The translations under genes and the position numbers were made by a program. A stretch of DNA of 64,000 nucleotides from Candidatus Sulfopaludibacter sp. SbA3 (GTDB lineage: Bacteria > Acidobacteriota > Terriglobia > Bryobacterales > Bryobacteraceae): the NCBI GenBank assembly GCA_945890485.1, contig CAMDCN010000017.1, positions 100,961-164,960 of the forward strand. Direction: 5' to 3'. Below, in pieces: positions 1 to 10,300 of this stretch; position 1 is the stretch's first letter; each line of letters starts with the position of its first letter. Under the pieces are notes generated by a model. The model saw only the letters and a program-made list of their open reading frames with translations, did not search any database and was not told the origin of the DNA.

Positions 1-828
1 GGATTGCAAAGAGTTTACGCAGGTCGGGACGCTGGCGCCGCAGCAGACGACGCGAACGTTGGATCGCATTTGTTGCTGATAGGCGAGCACTTGAAATGCG
101 TACTTCGGCGCAGGTCGCGAGGAATCGAACTGGAGCAGTTCCATGTCACAGTCAAACATGGGTTCGAAGTAGGTGGGCAGGGCCCGGCCCTGCCAATCCG
201 CTCTTTGGGCGCCGAGGCGTTGCAGAATAGAGGACGAAGAGTGCCGGGTGGTGGCGGTGCTGAGCCCCACCGTTCCCCCGAGGATCTCGCCTAGAGCGTA
301 CATGGAGAGGACGCTACGCAGGGCGTGGGAGGTCTTGCGGGCTGATTCGGCGACGCACCATCCACCTAGTTCAGCGAATTGAGCGCCACGGTCCATGGCG
401 AGGCGGATGGAGCTCTCGACGACGGAACGAACCTGGGACTGCCACTCCGGTTCAGCCGCCAGCCGGGATCGAGAGGTAAGAGTTGTCTCGAAGCAGGGGT
501 TTGGCAAGGAGTAGTAGCGAGCGCAGCTCACCACTTCGTTGGCTTCGCCCTGAATGACGAGATGCCAACTGTGGGGGTCGATCGGCTGCTGGTGGCGACC
601 GTCGGAGGTCAGGTCGCCGGGACGCAGGGCGCCATCAGCGAGATAGCTCCGGCCGCGGAATCGTTGTACGGCGCCAAGTAGCTGATTGTAGGCGAATTCG
701 TCCACCACAACATCGTCGAATTGGCTTTGCCTCTTCCAACGATGGGGGGCCAGGAGCACGAACTGATGGGCGGAATCCGGCCGGCAGGCGGAAGTCGGGC
801 GCGCGGCGAACAGCATGAGGAACTCCAT
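1..828 (-). CDS. GNAT-like acyltransferase, resembling N-acyl amino acid / autoinducer synthases (3' end outside window)
   Basis: The complement stays open from an ATG at 828 to the first base of the window (276 codons, no stop), so the gene continues to the left. The middle holds YLADGAL and a region on arginine and position-dependent charges typical of FeeM or LuxI-like acyltransferases, followed by ELGGWCVAESAR, LGGTVGLSTATTRHSSS and LQRLGAQ, which fit the acetyl-CoA/acyl-ACP-binding half of a GNAT fold. The family call rests on this pattern only; no catalytic residue is certain. An in-frame TGA lies shortly upstream of the chosen ATG, so the start cannot be much further out; there is no strong Shine-Dalgarno. 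Such enzymes join a fatty acyl group from acyl-ACP to an amino acid or related amine. The partner gene, if any, is outside the window. Confidence 0.6.
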   Translation of the reverse strand, partial: MEFLMLFAARPTSACRPDSAHQFVLLAPHRWKRQSQFDDVVVDEFAYNQLLGAVQRFRGRSYLADGALRPGDLTSDGRHQQPIDPHSWHLVIQGEANEVVSCARYYSLPNPCFETTLTSRSRLAAEPEWQSQVRSVVESSIRLAMDRGAQFAELGGWCVAESARKTSHALRSVLSMYALGEILGGTVGLSTATTRHSSSSILQRLGAQRADWQGRALPTYFEPMFDCDMELLQFDSSRPAPKYAFQVLAYQQQMRSNVRVVCCGASVPTCVNSLQS

Positions 829-1207
829 TTCTTCGAGCGCGAAGAGATTCGAACGCGAACGGTGGAAGGGGCGGGGCGCTCACCATACCACTGGCGGCAA
901 CAAGGGACTAAAAGGGAAGGCTACGGAGAATATCGACACGAATGGGGAATAACCTTAGGGATGGCATCCAGAATTCGGCCGGGTAGGGGAAACGAATCGG
1001 CGCTCAGAGGGATCAAACAGAGGAACCGCTTGTTGGGAGTTCAGCACGTATGGGTTCGACGGGTTGCAATTGATCTGCCATCGCGTGGCGGCGGGCGGTC
1101 GCGTCTGTCACAGCCTGGAAGTCCTTTAGAATCACCTCGGGCAATGGTGTCGCGCGCCGTGTGGACGGGAAAAGTTTTCCCTCGCTAGTCCGAACTTCCT
1201 TAGTTTG
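829..1207. other. intergenic region, no gene found
   Basis: This 379-base stretch separates the start of the left-edge GNAT-like gene from the 3' end of the Ser/Thr kinase gene. It must hold the promoter of the former. I see no open frame with plausible codon use, no tRNA-like structure and no clear terminator hairpin in it. An AGGGAAG/GAATGGGGAATAACC-rich stretch around 915-955 is unremarkable. Confidence 0.5.
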
Positions 1208-3622
1208 CTAGCGGAGCGCGGCTTCGAGCTCCTTTTTCAACTTGGAATCCGGGGTGAAGATTGGCTGCATGATGGTTAAGGTTTCGCGGACGAGTTTCTT
1301 TCCTTCCTCCACCTTGCCAAGCCTGATGAGGCAGAAGGCTTCGGCGGAGAGACGATTGCCTCGCCAAGCCGCGCCCATGCTCTTGCCGGCGATGGCGTCG
1401 ACCTCCTGGACGAGGGCGGGCACTTCTTCGCACTGCCCGCAGCGCATTAAGGCGAGGGCGGCATCGGAGAGGATCATCCAGCGGATGGGTCCGATCTCAT
1501 CGGCGCGGCGCCGGGTTTCGGCGATGACGTCTCTGGCGATCTTGGCGGGGCGCTCGGTTTCGCCGGTGAGGCCGAGTTTGGTGGCCCACATGACTTTCAG
1601 GCGCAGGTTTTCGAAGGTGCTCGTGAACCCCTCGCTTAGACGCACGCATTCGCCGAGGGCGTCGGCGGCTTCCTTGATCCTTCCGCGGCCTTGTTCGATG
1701 TAGCCGATGGTGCGATAGAGGGCGATACGGACTCCGGGGGTGTCGGGTCCGGTGCCGGCGTAGCGCATACCCTCTTCAACGACTTGGAGGGCCTCCTCGT
1801 AGCGTTGGGCGGAGTAGAGGGCGACGGCGTAGGTATTCATGGCGAGGGCCTTGAGAAGGCCGGCGCGCATGGCGAGGTCGGTCGAATCGTCGGGGACCTG
1901 GCGGATGATGCCGGGGAGGGGGGCGAGAAGTTTGACGATATCGGCCTTTCGCGCTTCGCAAGTGTCCATGGATTCACTGCGCTGCGTGAGATAAGTAACG
2001 AACGTGATGGGGGGCATGGAGGCGCGGTGGCGCTCGACATCGGCTTCCACCTCGCGGACGATTTTCATGGCGTCGTCGCATTTGCCGCGGCCGATGAGCA
2101 TGCTGCTGACGGCCATGCGGGCGGTGATGCGTTCGCCGGGGGTGGCGGCGCGGCGGCCAGCTTCCTCCATCATGCCCATGGCACCATCGGGGTCACCGGC
2201 TTCGGCGAGATAGCCGCCGAGGGTTTGGAGGAGGGTTCCGGCGGCGGTGTCGCTCATCTGGTCGCGGCGCTTCAGCTCTTTGCCGGCGTTCTGGACGAGC
2301 TCGCGGACGGGCATATCCTGGCGGCCGCCGTACATGGGGCGGGAGCTTTGAATCATCCAGTTGAGGAAGTCGGCGGTTTCCTGAGCGACGCGGGCGGCGG
2401 CGAGCTTTTCGCGCTGCTGCCACCAGGCGTAGCCCAACGCGCCGGTGAGGCCGATAAGCAGAAGCAAAGTTGAAGTCACCGTGCCGCGGTTGCGGACGGC
2501 ATATTTGCGCACCTGATACCAAGCGGTCTGCTTGCGGGCGAGTACGGGGCGCTGTTCGAGAAAGCGTTCGAGATCGTCGGCGAGTGCGGCGACGGTGAGA
2601 TAGCGTTCGGTTGGTTCGGGGGCGATGGCTTTTTGGACGATGGCTTCGAGGTCACCCTGCAAGGTACTGCGCAACTGTTCGACGCGCATGCCGCGGGCGG
2701 CGGCGGCTTCCGGGGTCAAGCGTTCCGTGAGGCGGCGGCTTTCAGTTTCGCCGGAGGCACGGGCCCAGACGCCGAACATGGAATCGCGACTGCCGAAGGG
2801 CCATTCGCCGGTAACGAGTTCATAGAGCACGACGCCGAGGCTGTAGACGTCGCAGGCGGTGGTGACGGACTCGCCGCGGAGCTGCTCCGGGCTGGCGTAG
2901 AGCGGGGTCATCTGGCGAGTGCTGGTGAGGTCGCCGGGACGGACGAGTTTGGCGGTGCCGAAGTCGAGGAGGCGGGCGCGGCCGTCGCGGTCGACGAGGA
3001 GGTTGGAGGGCTTGAGGTCGAGGTGGACGATGAGGGACCGGTGGGCGGCGGCGACCGCGTCGCAGACCTGAACCATGAGGCGGAGCCGGGCGGCGATGTC
3101 GAGTTGCTGGCGGTCGCAATAGACATCGATGGGAGCGCCGTCGAGGACGCGGTCCATGACGAGGTAGGGCTGTTGATCGGCGGTGACGCCGGCGTCGAGG
3201 ACGCGGGTGATGCCGGGGTGGTCCAACTGGGCGAGCATCTGCTGTTCGCGATGGAAACGGGCTTCGGTTTCGCCGTCGGCGAGATGGGAGTGGAGGACTT
3301 TGACGGCGACGGGTTGCTTGACGCCGGCACGGTCGATTTCGGCGGCGTAGACGGCGCCGGTGCCGCCGCGGCCGAGGAAGCCGAGGATGGTATAGGGTCC
3401 AATGGTGGCGGGGGCATCGGGGGTTGGCGTGGCGGGAGGCGGCTGGTAGCTGGCGGCGGCGCTGGCTTCCTGGGAGAGGGCGGTGAGCATGGCCTGGACT
3501 TCGTCGCGGATGGTGGCGTTGGACTCCACCCGTTCGAGGAAGGCGGTTCGGGCGGCCTCCGGCTGCTTTTCGGCCTCTTCGCACAAGGCTTGAATGCGGC
3601 TCCACCGTTGCTCAGGCGTCAT
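1208..3622 (-). CDS. membrane-anchored Ser/Thr protein kinase with C-terminal TPR-like repeats
   Basis: The start is taken at the ATG giving MTPEQRWSRIQALCEEAE, the usual opening of acidobacterial kinases (804 residues); the frame could be extended 58 residues but that part looks non-coding. The kinase domain spans about residues 72-335: glycine loop GRGGTGAVYAA, VAVKVL lysine, catalytic loop HLDLKPSNLL (HLD in place of HRD), DFGTAKL, and ASPEQ in place of APE. A single membrane segment (TLLLLIGLTGALGYAWW) lies near residue 390. The rest is helical and alanine-rich with TPR-like periodicity. It phosphorylates serine/threonine on unknown partners; the N-terminal kinase is cytoplasmic and the TPR part is predicted outside. 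Kinase identity is firm; ligand and substrate are unknown. Confidence 0.92.
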   Translation of the reverse strand: MTPEQRWSRIQALCEEAEKQPEAARTAFLERVESNATIRDEVQAMLTALSQEASAAASYQPPPATPTPDAPATIGPYTILGFLGRGGTGAVYAAEIDRAGVKQPVAVKVLHSHLADGETEARFHREQQMLAQLDHPGITRVLDAGVTADQQPYLVMDRVLDGAPIDVYCDRQQLDIAARLRLMVQVCDAVAAAHRSLIVHLDLKPSNLLVDRDGRARLLDFGTAKLVRPGDLTSTRQMTPLYASPEQLRGESVTTACDVYSLGVVLYELVTGEWPFGSRDSMFGVWARASGETESRRLTERLTPEAAAARGMRVEQLRSTLQGDLEAIVQKAIAPEPTERYLTVAALADDLERFLEQRPVLARKQTAWYQVRKYAVRNRGTVTSTLLLLIGLTGALGYAWWQQREKLAAARVAQETADFLNWMIQSSRPMYGGRQDMPVRELVQNAGKELKRRDQMSDTAAGTLLQTLGGYLAEAGDPDGAMGMMEEAGRRAATPGERITARMAVSSMLIGRGKCDDAMKIVREVEADVERHRASMPPITFVTYLTQRSESMDTCEARKADIVKLLAPLPGIIRQVPDDSTDLAMRAGLLKALAMNTYAVALYSAQRYEEALQVVEEGMRYAGTGPDTPGVRIALYRTIGYIEQGRGRIKEAADALGECVRLSEGFTSTFENLRLKVMWATKLGLTGETERPAKIARDVIAETRRRADEIGPIRWMILSDAALALMRCGQCEEVPALVQEVDAIAGKSMGAAWRGNRLSAEAFCLIRLGKVEEGKKLVRETLTIMQPIFTPDSKLKKELEAALR

Positions 3623-3707
3623 GTTGTAGATTGGCGCAAATTCGCGCTCCTCCGCGTCATAGTAGGAATGATTGTGTCGATGCCGGGCGCCCAGCATCTG
3701 CACTCGC

Positions 3708-3926
3708 ATGGAACAGAACACAAACGATACCAAGACATGGCCGGAACTCGCCATTGGGCTTTTTGACCAACTGACGGGCCGGGGCGCTGAGATCACTTAT
3801 GCTTTCGAGAATTTGGAGGTGCACGTGCCGAGTTCGACCTCGCCGACTGCGGCGCATGCGTTGTGGCGGGTGAACGGGACGATGCGGATTCGGACGAGCG
3901 ACGCGACGACGACTCCTCGTGGCTAG
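3708..3926 (+). CDS. small unassigned protein, 72 residues
   Basis: The frame from the ATG at 3708 begins MEQNTNDTKTWPELAIGLFD and encodes a soluble acidic protein with the stretch GRGAEITYAFENLEVHVP, which looks like a genuine beta-rich fold. It lies divergent from the kinase gene: the two starts are 85 bases apart. Its stop overlaps the start of the next small gene by 8 bases, an arrangement typical of translational coupling. I do not recognise the family. Real-gene support comes from amino-acid composition and from the coupled arrangement, not from a known domain. Confidence 0.6.
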   Translation: MEQNTNDTKTWPELAIGLFDQLTGRGAEITYAFENLEVHVPSSTSPTAAHALWRVNGTMRIRTSDATTTPRG

Positions 3927-4125
3927 GCCAGAGGTTGAACTGGACCTGCGGATCGAGAACGGCGGCCACCGGGTGCATGTTTCGGGATCCGGAGGCCAAT
4001 ATGTATTGGAGTGCGAGACCCTGCGGGCGGTGGTCCACTTCGCCCGGCTGGGCCGGCGGTACCGGGGGCAGGTCCCCCAGGGCTGGCGGATTCAGATAGG
4101 ATGGCGTGGGATGCGGTGGGGATAA
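3919..4125 (+). CDS. small unassigned protein, 68 residues, coupled to the gene before it
   Basis: A GTG at 3919 inside the 3' end of the preceding small gene opens a frame of 68 residues (begins MARPEVELDLRIENGGHR). The third codon positions are strongly G/C, as in the neighbouring real genes. The predicted protein alternates hydrophobic and charged residues in short strands. Its end overlaps the start of the SDR gene at 4101, so the three frames form one tight unit reading right. No known family is recognised and no SD sequence is evident, which fits re-initiation after the upstream stop. Confidence 0.45.
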   Translation: MARPEVELDLRIENGGHRVHVSGSGGQYVLECETLRAVVHFARLGRRYRGQVPQGWRIQIGWRGMRWG

Positions 4126-5591
4126 CGAAAGGGCCGATCGCGATTGCCGGTGCTACGGGCTATGTGGGCGGGCGGCTGGCTCCGCGTCTGTTGGAGTTGG
4201 GGTACGCCGTGCGGTGCCTGGTGCGCAGCCCGGCGAAACTGGCGGACCGGCATTGGGCGAAGGGCCCGCATGTGGAAGTGATGCGGAGCGATTTGACCGA
4301 TTTAGCGGGGCTGACGGAGAGCTTGCGCGGGTGCTCGGCTGCTTTCTATTTAGTGCATTCGATGGTTTCGGCCAGCGCGGAGTATGCCCAGCAAGACAGG
4401 CGGTTGGCGGAGACCTTCGGGGAGGCGTGCGCGGCGGCGGGGGTGGAGCGGATCCTGTATCTCGGTGGGCTGGGGGAAACGGGCGCGGGGCTCAGTGAGC
4501 ACTTGCAGTCCCGTCGGGAGGTGGAGGGGGCGTTGGGAGCCGGCGGGGTTCCGGTGACGGTATTCCGGGCGGCGATGATTATCGGGTCGGGGTCCGCCTC
4601 GTTTGAGATCTTGCGATATCTGGTGGAGCGGCTACCGGTGATGGTTACGCCGAAGTGGGTGGCGACGCATTGCCAACCGATAGCGATTCGGAACGTGATC
4701 GGCTACCTGACGGGGGCGTTGGCGGTACCGGAGACGATTGGCGGGGTATTCGATATCGGCGGCCCGGAGGTGTTGACGTATCGGGAACTGATGCGGGCAA
4801 TGGCGGAATCGTTGGGTCTGCCGCGGCGGCATGTGATTCCGCTGCCGATTCTGTCTCCGCGGTTGAGTTCCTAATGGATCCACTTGGTGACACCTTTGAG
4901 CAAGGAGATTGCGAAGCCGTTGGCGGAGGGGTTGCGGAATCCGGTGGTTTGCCGGGAGCAGCGGATTGTGACTTTGATTCCGCAGGAGTTGTTGACGGTG
5001 CGGCAGTCGATTGCGACGGCGCTGAAGAAGATTGCGGCGCGGGATGTGGAAACGAATTGGTCGATGGCGGGGGTGATTCCGGGTGATCCGGACTGGGCCG
5101 GGGGGACGGTGTTCCGGGATGAGCGGAAGGTGACGGTGGCGGCGCCGGACTGGGCCGTTTACCGGGCGGTTTGCCGGGTGGGCGGGGGGCACGGGTGGTA
5201 CGCGGCGGATTGGCTGTGGAAGTTGCGCGGGTGGATGGACGTGATGGTGGGCGGCCCGGGGTTGCGGCGGGGAAGGCGGGACCCGGAGGCGGTGGGATAT
5301 GGAGAGGCGCTGGATTTCTGGCGGGTGGTGGGGATTGAGCGGGACCGGTGGCTGGCGCTGCGGGCGGAGATGAAGCTGCCGGGGGAGGCGCGGCTGGAGT
5401 TTGTGATCCGGGAGGCGGGGCCGGGAAAGAGTGAGTTGACGCAGCGGGCGCTGTTTGCACCGAAGGGCTTGTTTGGATTGTTGTATTGGTACGCGGTGGT
5501 GCCGCTGCACCATGTGGTGTTTAACGGGATGTTGCGGGGGATTGAACGCGAGGCGCTGCGACAGGCTGGAACAGGAGAAGGTCCAGGCTGA
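4101..5591 (+). pseudogene. NAD(P)-binding SDR with DUF2867 C-terminal domain, broken by one in-frame TAA
   Basis: The first half (codons 1-257) is an atypical short-chain dehydrogenase: nucleotide-binding GATGYVGGRLAPRL, a YLVHS motif and a FRAAMIIGSGS segment. Codon 258 is TAA (4872-4874). The same frame then continues with WIHLVTPLSKEIAKPLAEGL and a DUF2867 (START-like) domain to 5591. Full-length family members are about 480-500 residues and read through this point, usually with an aromatic residue, so a single TAC/TAT to TAA change explains the break. A downstream restart at TTG 4884 is possible. Either the gene is inactivated, or two chains are made, or the base is a sequencing error. 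The 3' end overlaps the convergent methyltransferase gene by 71 bases. Confidence 0.75.
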
Positions 5592-6327
5592 AGGTGATGC
5601 GCCCGGCGGCTGGGGGATGGGGCTGCAGGGGGCGGTAGATGGAGTGGAGGATGTCCTGGACCGAGGCAGCATCGAGGTCGGCGGTGGTGGTCGCGCGGAC
5701 CTGGGAGAGCAGGCGGAACTGAGGCTGGAAGGCTTCGACGGTACTTTCGATGCGGTCTCGTTCGGCGCCTCGGAGTTCAATGAGGTCTTCGGGAGCGGGG
5801 ATGGCGACGAGGAGGCGGCCGGTGGGACGGAGAACGCGATGAAACTCGGGCGCGTTGCGGCGGGCGGTGATGGAGAGAACGAGGGAGAAGGTCGCGTCGG
5901 CGTAGGGAATCTGGCGGTCGGCGTTGGCGACGATCCATTCGCAGGCGGGGTAGCGGCGGGCCGCGGCGTCAATGGCGGGAATGGAGATGTCGATACCGTG
6001 GGCGAGGCATCCGGTGGCGTTGGCCAGTGAGCCGAGATAGTAGCCGTCACCGCAACCGGCGTCGAGGACCTGGTCGGCCGCGGTGGCGCCGGTCAGCTCT
6101 CGAATGGCTTCAAAGAGGGGCGCGGCGATGCCGCGATCGTGGAGCCGGCGGCGGGCGGCGACGGCTTCGGCTGAGTCGCCGGGGTTCTTGGACCGGCGCT
6201 CCTGCGGCTGCAGCAGGTTGAGATAGCCGCTGCGGGCGACATCGAAGGAGTGTTTCTTCGGGCAGGCGTAGACGCCGCCGGTCCGGGCGAGGGGTTGGCC
6301 ACAGCCCCGGACAGAACAGAGAAGCAT
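5521..6327 (-). CDS. rlmA: putative 23S rRNA (guanine-N1) methyltransferase, RlmA family
   Basis: The 268-residue product starts with the RlmA-type zinc site (Cys4, Cys9, Cys22, His26, in LLCSVRGCGQPL and YACPKKHSFD) followed by ARSGYLNLL, a signature of this family. The class I methyltransferase core follows: LDAGCGDGYYLGSL for S-adenosylmethionine and ADATFSLVLS for motif IV. RlmA methylates N1 of a guanine in helix 35 of 23S rRNA (G745 or G748). The length agrees with the family. The exact target nucleotide cannot be read from sequence. It faces the broken SDR gene tail to tail with a 71-base overlap. Confidence 0.82.
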   Translation of the reverse strand: MLLCSVRGCGQPLARTGGVYACPKKHSFDVARSGYLNLLQPQERRSKNPGDSAEAVAARRRLHDRGIAAPLFEAIRELTGATAADQVLDAGCGDGYYLGSLANATGCLAHGIDISIPAIDAAARRYPACEWIVANADRQIPYADATFSLVLSITARRNAPEFHRVLRPTGRLLVAIPAPEDLIELRGAERDRIESTVEAFQPQFRLLSQVRATTTADLDAASVQDILHSIYRPLQPHPPAAGRITFSLDLLLFQPVAAPRVQSPATSR

Positions 6328-6360
6328 CGCCCTTGAGTGTAGCGGAGTAGACTCGGGGGA

Positions 6361-7341
6361 ATGGATGCACTAGTGATCGGTGGTACGCGGAACTTGGGCC
6401 CGGGGATTGTGGAGGAGCTGCGGGGGCGGGGTTTTCGGGTGACGGTGTTCCATCGGGGGGTGACGATGGCGGCGCTGCCGGAGGACGTGGCCACGGTGCA
6501 TGGCGACCGGGCGGTGGAGGCGGATCTGCGGCGGGCGGTGGGGAGCCGGGCTTTTGATTTGGTAGTGGACACGACGTTGTATACCGGGCCGGAGGCGGAG
6601 GTGGCGGCGCGAGTGCTGGGCGGGCGCGTGGGGCGGTACGTGATGCTGAGCACGGGGCAGGTGTACCTGGTGCGGACGGGGATTGCGCGGCCGTTCCGGG
6701 AGGAGGATTATGAGGGCGAGGTGATGGCGGCTCCGGAGGGGGCGGAATATGGGGACTGGCTGTATGGCGTCGAGAAACGGGCGGCGGAGGAGGTGCTGTT
6801 TGCGGCGCGGGAGTTGCCGGTGACGGTGTTGCGGCTGCCGATGGTGCATAGTGTGCGGGACCACTATCAGCGGATTGGGGCTTACTTGGGGCGTTTGCTG
6901 GATGGCGGGGCGATTGTGGTTCCGGCGGGGGAGAGGCCGCGGTTGAAACACATATATGGCGGCGATGTGGTGCGGTGCATCGGGGAGTTGGCGGGGAGCG
7001 GGGCGGGGCTGGGGCGGGCGTATAACTTGTCGCAGGACGAGGCGCCGGGGCTGGCGGAGTTCTTAGGGGAATTGGCGCGGCTGGCAGGGACGGGGCTGCA
7101 GATGGTGGCCGTGGAGCGGGAGCGGTTGGAGGCGGGAGGGTTGCTGCTGGATTGTTCGCCGTTCAGCGGGCGCTGGATGTCGGCGCTGGAAAATGCGCGG
7201 AGTAAGGCGGAGTTGGGGATGCAATATACGGAGTGGCGCGAGTATCTGCCGGTGTTAGTGGAGGCGTTGCTGGCAAAGGTTAAAGAAGCTAAACCGAGAT
7301 ACAGCAATCGAGCGGCGGAGTTGGCTTTGTTACGCGATTGA
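6361..7341 (+). CDS. NAD-dependent epimerase/dehydratase-like protein
   Basis: The 326-residue protein opens with VIGGTRNLGPGIVEELRGRG, a Rossmann dinucleotide site in the GGT variant seen in CSP41-like SDRs. The active-site tyrosine and lysine are visible in YGVEKRAAEE (YxxxK). HIYGGDVVRCIGEL and AYNLSQDE match the C-terminal substrate lobe of extended SDRs. The substrate is not predictable. It begins 33 bases from the start of the divergent rlmA-like gene, so the two promoters share this short gap. Extended SDR assignment is firm; the biological role is unknown. Confidence 0.8.
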   Translation: MDALVIGGTRNLGPGIVEELRGRGFRVTVFHRGVTMAALPEDVATVHGDRAVEADLRRAVGSRAFDLVVDTTLYTGPEAEVAARVLGGRVGRYVMLSTGQVYLVRTGIARPFREEDYEGEVMAAPEGAEYGDWLYGVEKRAAEEVLFAARELPVTVLRLPMVHSVRDHYQRIGAYLGRLLDGGAIVVPAGERPRLKHIYGGDVVRCIGELAGSGAGLGRAYNLSQDEAPGLAEFLGELARLAGTGLQMVAVERERLEAGGLLLDCSPFSGRWMSALENARSKAELGMQYTEWREYLPVLVEALLAKVKEAKPRYSNRAAELALLRD

Positions 7342-7389
7342 TACGGAAACCTTACGGGGCTGAAGTATTGGCTGGCTACGCTCGAAAGC

Positions 7390-10300
7390 ATGAAGATCTA
7401 TCTGGGATTGCTTTTGACGGTAGCGTCGCTTTGGGCGCAGACCGATTCGGCATCTCTGCGCGTGCTGGTGGAAGACCCCAGCGCGGCCGCGGTGGCCGGG
7501 GCGAAGGTAAGTTTGATCAATCGCGGCAGCGGCGCGCGGTCGCTGGTGGAAAGTTCCGGCGACGGATATGCGGTGTTTAGCCCGATCCAACGCGGTCTGT
7601 ATGATATCGAAGTAACGCAGAACGGATTCAAGAATGTGAAGCTGAGCGACGTTTTGATTAACATCGACGAGCGGCGGCTGGTGCGGGTGAAGCTGGACGT
7701 TTCCTCGCTGAGCGAGACGGTGGAAGTGACGGCGAGCGTGGCTTCGATTCAGACGGAGCAGGGATCGCTGGGCCAGGTGATCAGCGGGCGGACGGCCGTG
7801 GAGCTGCCGCTGGCGGGGCGGCGGTACACGGAGTTGGCGCTGCTTTCGCCGGGTGTGGCGGCGAGTACGTTGAACCCGACGACGCGGGGGCCAGGATGGT
7901 TTGTCGCCAACGGCAACTACCACACGCAGAACAACTTTCTGCTGGATGGGGTGGACAATAACCAGGGCACGCAGAACGCGCAGAGCTTGAGCGCGCAGGT
8001 GGTGCAGCCGAATCCGGACGCGATTGCCGAGTTCAAGGTGCAGACGAATTCGTTTTCAGCCGAGTTCGGGCGCAGCGCCGGGGCGGTGGTGAACGTATCG
8101 ATCAAGAGCGGCAGCAACGAAACGCATGGCAGCGGCTACTACTTCAACCGGAACTCGGCGCTGGCGGCGCGGGGTTGGACGAACAACCTGCAGAACGTGC
8201 CGAAGAACAATTTGAAGTGGGACCAGTTCGGCGGCACGGTGGGCGGGCCGATTGTGAAGAACAAGCTGTTCTACTTCGGGGCCTATGAAGGCTTCCGGCA
8301 GAACTTCGCGGATACGGGGTTGACGACGGTGCCGACGCTGGCGCAGCGGCAGGGGCAGTTTGGCGCGTTGAACATTGTGGATCCGTCGACGAACGCGCCG
8401 TTCCCCGGGAACACGATTCCGGCGTCGCGTTTCGATGCGTTGGCCAAGAAGGTGATTGACCTGTATCCCGAGCCGAACACGCCGGGGCAGTTCCAGAACG
8501 GGCGGCCGACGAACAACTACAGCCTGCAGCGGGACGGCAACGAGAACACGCACAAGTTCGATACGCGATTCGACTACAACGTGAACGACTCGAACCAGAT
8601 CATGGGCCGCTTCAGCTATCTGCGGCAGAAGTTCAACCGGGACGCGATCTTCCCGGGACTGGGCGACGGCGTGGGCAACCAGGGCGCGCAGTTCAACGAG
8701 AACCGCAGCTTGGCGCTGGCGTGGACGAAGACGATTTCGCCGCGGATCGTAAATACGCTTCGCTACGGCAATAACGACACTTTTGCTGAGTTCGCGCATG
8801 CGACGGCTAACGACCAGAAGGCGGATGCGTTCGGCTTCCGCGGTTTCCCGGAGGACATGCTGCAGGTGGGCGGTCTGCCGTTGATCAACCCGACGAACTA
8901 CAACCAACTGGGCACCCGGAACTTCCGGCCTCAGTTTCAAGCGCCGAAGATGAATCAGATTGTCGAGACGATTTCGATGACGGCGGGGAAGCACTTTGTG
9001 CGCGGCGGCTTCGAGATGCGGCTGAAGAACAACAGCCTGGTGGACGTGACGCGGCGGACGCCGGCGTATAACTTCCAGGGCCGCTTTACGAACGACGCGA
9101 TGGGCGATCTGCTGCTGGGTTTCCCGGAGAGCGTGCAGCTCAACACGGTACCTGAGGTGAAGCAGTTGCAGGAAGCCTACAGCTTCTTCGTGCAGGACGA
9201 TTGGAAGCTGAGCCCGCGGCTGACGTTGAACCTCGGCATGCGGTACGAGTACACGACGCCGTTCTACGGCAGCGGTACGAACAAGAACATCAACTTTGAT
9301 CCGGCGTCGGGGAACTTGGTGTTTGCAACCGACTCGGACAAATATCTAACGACTCCGGACAAGAACAACTTTGGGCCGCGCATCGGCTTTGCGTGGCAGG
9401 CTCTTCCCGAGAAGCTCGTGATCCGCGGCGGCTACGGTATCTTCTACAACGGGGAAGATATTTACGGGTCGGAGGCGAATCTGCCGTTGAACCCGCCGCA
9501 ACTGATTCAGCCGACGCTGTTGCGGGTGGGAACGGGACCGGCGCCGGTGCGTCTGAGCGATCCGCTGCCGGCCGGGGTGCTGTCGAATTTTGATAGCCGG
9601 ACGATTGCACTGCGGACCCGGGAGCGGGAACAGCGCAGCGGCCGGATTCAGCAGTTCAACTTGGCGCTGCAGTACCGGGTTAGCCGGTCCAGCACTTGGG
9701 AAGTGGCTTATGCGGGAAATCGCGGTGAAAATCTATTTGGTTTGTACCAGCGGAACCAAACGCCGTTTGGCGTTGACGGCTCCGTGGCGGCGAACCGGCC
9801 GTTCCCGCAGTGGCAGGGGATTCAGACTGGCGCGAGCCGGGGAAAGAGCTGGTACAACGCGTTGCAGACGAAGTTCGAACACAACTTCAGCAAGGGGTTG
9901 TACGCGCTGGCGAGCTTCACCTGGGCCAGTGCAATTGACCAGGTGGGAACGTGGGACGCTGGGGCATCGCCGCAGATTCTTGACCGGTTCGACCTGGAAA
10001 ACGGGCGGATGACGCAGACGCCGAACCTGCAGTACACAACGGCGGTGACGTACGAGATGCCGTTCGGCAAGGGCCGGAAGTATGGCAGCAGTTGGAACGG
10101 GTTTGCGGACGCGGTGTTGGGAGGCTGGCGGACGTCGATGATCATCAATTGGCGGACGGGCTTGCCGATCAACGTTGGCTTGAACGGCAACGGAATTGAT
10201 CCGGCGACGGGCCGGGCGTACCGGTTCCTGAATCGGAACGGCGGCGGGCAGCGTCCGGACCGGGTGGGCGAGGCGAATACAGGGATTGACCCGAAGGTGG

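Noticed and set aside
2633..3766. 377-codon frame opposite the kinase gene
   Set aside because: Mostly Gly, Ala, Asp and Val, the mirror of the kinase in the opposite frame; no domain.
4632..6050. 472-codon frame on the complement over the SDR and methyltransferase genes
   Set aside because: Composition is Pro/Arg/Ser-rich and it crosses two real genes with motifs; no start or family support.
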